Source of the DNA: JADFOB01 sp964651325
Lineage (GTDB): Bacteria; Planctomycetota; Phycisphaerae; UBA1845
Assembly (NCBI GenBank): GCA_964651325.1
Contig: CAZYXP010000180.1
Span: forward strand, 1 to 7,861
Direction of reading: 5' to 3'
Length of the DNA stretch: 7,861 nucleotides
Part shown: positions 7,238-7,861 of the stretch, piece by piece
How the letters are laid out: every line of letters starts with the position of its first letter
Numbering within the stretch: position 1 is the first letter of the stretch
Notes under the pieces: model-generated
What the model was told of the DNA's origin: nothing
Databases searched by the model: none
What the model saw: only the letters and a program-made list of their open reading frames with translations
Made by a program: the position numbers and the translations under genes

Positions 7238-7248
7238 CATTAGAACCG

Positions 7249-7861
7249 TTGAATCCCATCCACCTGGCCAGACCCAACATCACCGAGGCTGAGATCGAGG
7301 CCGTGGTCCGCGTTCTGAGAAGCGGCCAATTGAGCCTGGGCCCCAAGCTACCCGAGTTTGAGCGCCTGTTTGCCGAGCAATGCGAAACGAAGTTCGCCGT
7401 GGCCTGCTCGAGCGGCACGGCCGCCCTGCATTTGCTTGTGCGGGCGATGGGCATTGGTGAAGGCGATGAGATCGTGACCACGCCGTTTTCCTTCGTGGCG
7501 TCGGCCAACTGCGCTCTTATGGAGGGGGCCAAACCGGTCTTCGCCGACATTGACCCGAAAACCTGGAACATCTCGCCAGATCGGGTTGCGGAGGCGATCA
7601 CGCCTAAGACCAAGGCCATCCTGCCGGTGCATGTGTTCGGCCAGCCGGCCGATATGGGCGCGTTGCGTGCCATCGCGACCAAATCCGGCTTACGCATCAT
7701 CGAGGACGCATGCGAGGCGTTGGGAAGCAAGTTTGGCGGGCAGGCTGCCGGATCGCTCGGCGACGCCGGCGTGTTTGGTTTTTACCCAAACAAACAAATC
7801 ACGACCGGCGAAGGCGGTATGATTACCACGGATGACGAGGCCATGGCGACGCTCTGCCGAT
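7249..7861 (+). CDS. DegT/DnrJ/EryC1/StrS-family PLP-dependent sugar aminotransferase (C-terminus beyond window)
   Basis: 204 codons are visible, about half of a typical 370-400 aa member, and the frame is open to the right edge. Enzymes of this family transfer an amino group from glutamate or glutamine to a keto sugar nucleotide, using PLP, for amino-sugar-containing surface glycans or antibiotics. Visible motifs are the N-terminal G-Q-L-S-L-G-P (26-32), the phosphate-binding S-S-G-T-A-A-L (54-60), E-D-A (152-154) with Asp153 expected to contact the PLP ring nitrogen, and G-F-Y-P-N-K-Q (177-183) with Lys182 as the Schiff-base lysine, followed by T-T-G-E-G-G. The start is inferred as TTG at 7249. 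No ATG or GTG occurs in frame between it and the upstream stop at 7162, homology begins right after it, and AGAGGAG (7231-7237) lies 11 nt upstream, a slightly long spacing. The gene diverges from the WbpA-like dehydrogenase, so both may serve the same sugar pathway. The exact substrate cannot be told. Confidence 0.93.
   Translation, partial: MNPIHLARPNITEAEIEAVVRVLRSGQLSLGPKLPEFERLFAEQCETKFAVACSSGTAALHLLVRAMGIGEGDEIVTTPFSFVASANCALMEGAKPVFADIDPKTWNISPDRVAEAITPKTKAILPVHVFGQPADMGALRAIATKSGLRIIEDACEALGSKFGGQAAGSLGDAGVFGFYPNKQITTGEGGMITTDDEAMATLCR

Larger units (their letters stand above)
7029..7248. promoter_or_regulatory. Divergent intergenic region between the dehydrogenase and aminotransferase genes
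   Basis: This 220-bp region should hold both promoters. Toward the plus-strand gene it contains a perfect TATAAT (7160-7165) and the ribosome binding site AGAGGAG (7231-7237). Toward the minus-strand gene it contains a perfect AGGAGG (plus-strand CCTCCT, 7036-7041). A short G/C hairpin lies just ahead of each ribosome binding site: 7217-7228 on the plus side and 7047-7059 on the minus side. I could not find a convincing minus-strand promoter. Confidence 0.6.

Noticed and set aside
5631..7730. Long version of the dehydrogenase frame starting at 7730
   Set aside because: The extra 234 codons overlap the divergent aminotransferase gene antisense and have no family similarity; the family homology and ribosome binding sites place the start at 7028 or 6998.
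1..7861. CRISPR arrays, insertion sequences, tRNA or rRNA genes, attachment sites
   Set aside because: No regularly spaced short repeats, transposase motifs, terminal inverted repeats or cloverleaf-like sequences were found; the only repeats are protein-module copies.

Overview
The window is high-GC bacterial chromosome, roughly 60% G+C by eye. It carries four protein genes, two of them cut by the window edges. Two genes encode large secreted proteins that combine a Cys-rich repeat (C-D-N-G-L-F-C-D-G-x-E-x-C), a dockerin-like Ca-binding segment of the form D-x-D-G-x-G-x-x-G-T-G-D-(F/Y), and a cohesin-like beta domain. This combination is familiar from Planctomycetota (Phycisphaerae-type genomes) and to a lesser extent Myxococcota. 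A planctomycete is my best inference. No rRNA, tRNA or marker gene is present to confirm it.

Left two thirds, minus strand: a KP-43-like subtilisin-family (S8) protease of about 1466 aa lies at 5299-899. It has a signal sequence, two apparent propeptide-like modules, a complete catalytic set, a jelly-roll domain, further beta domains, a MAM-like domain, Cys-rich repeats, a dockerin-like segment and a C-terminal cohesin-like domain. It is followed after 75 bp by a second secreted protein (823 to beyond the left edge). That protein begins with a paralogous copy of the cohesin-like domain and continues into the same Cys-rich repeat. The two genes read as a transcription unit of related extracellular proteins with shuffled modules. 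The repeats remain very similar at DNA level.

Right third: a nucleotide-sugar dehydrogenase of the UDP-N-acetylhexosamine (WbpA-like) group lies on the minus strand (7028-5631). It diverges from a plus-strand DegT/DnrJ/EryC1/StrS aminotransferase (7249 to beyond the right edge). They share a 220-bp intergenic region containing a TATAAT box. Together they suggest the edge of a surface-polysaccharide or modified-sugar biosynthesis locus. The 331-bp gap at 5300-5630 separates this block from the protease pair.

The most unusual content is the adjacent pair of cohesin/dockerin-like secreted proteins. One carries a protease, with adhesion-type modules in a different order in each protein, and two cysteines have been lost together in one copy of the repeat. 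Everything else is ordinary for such a genome.
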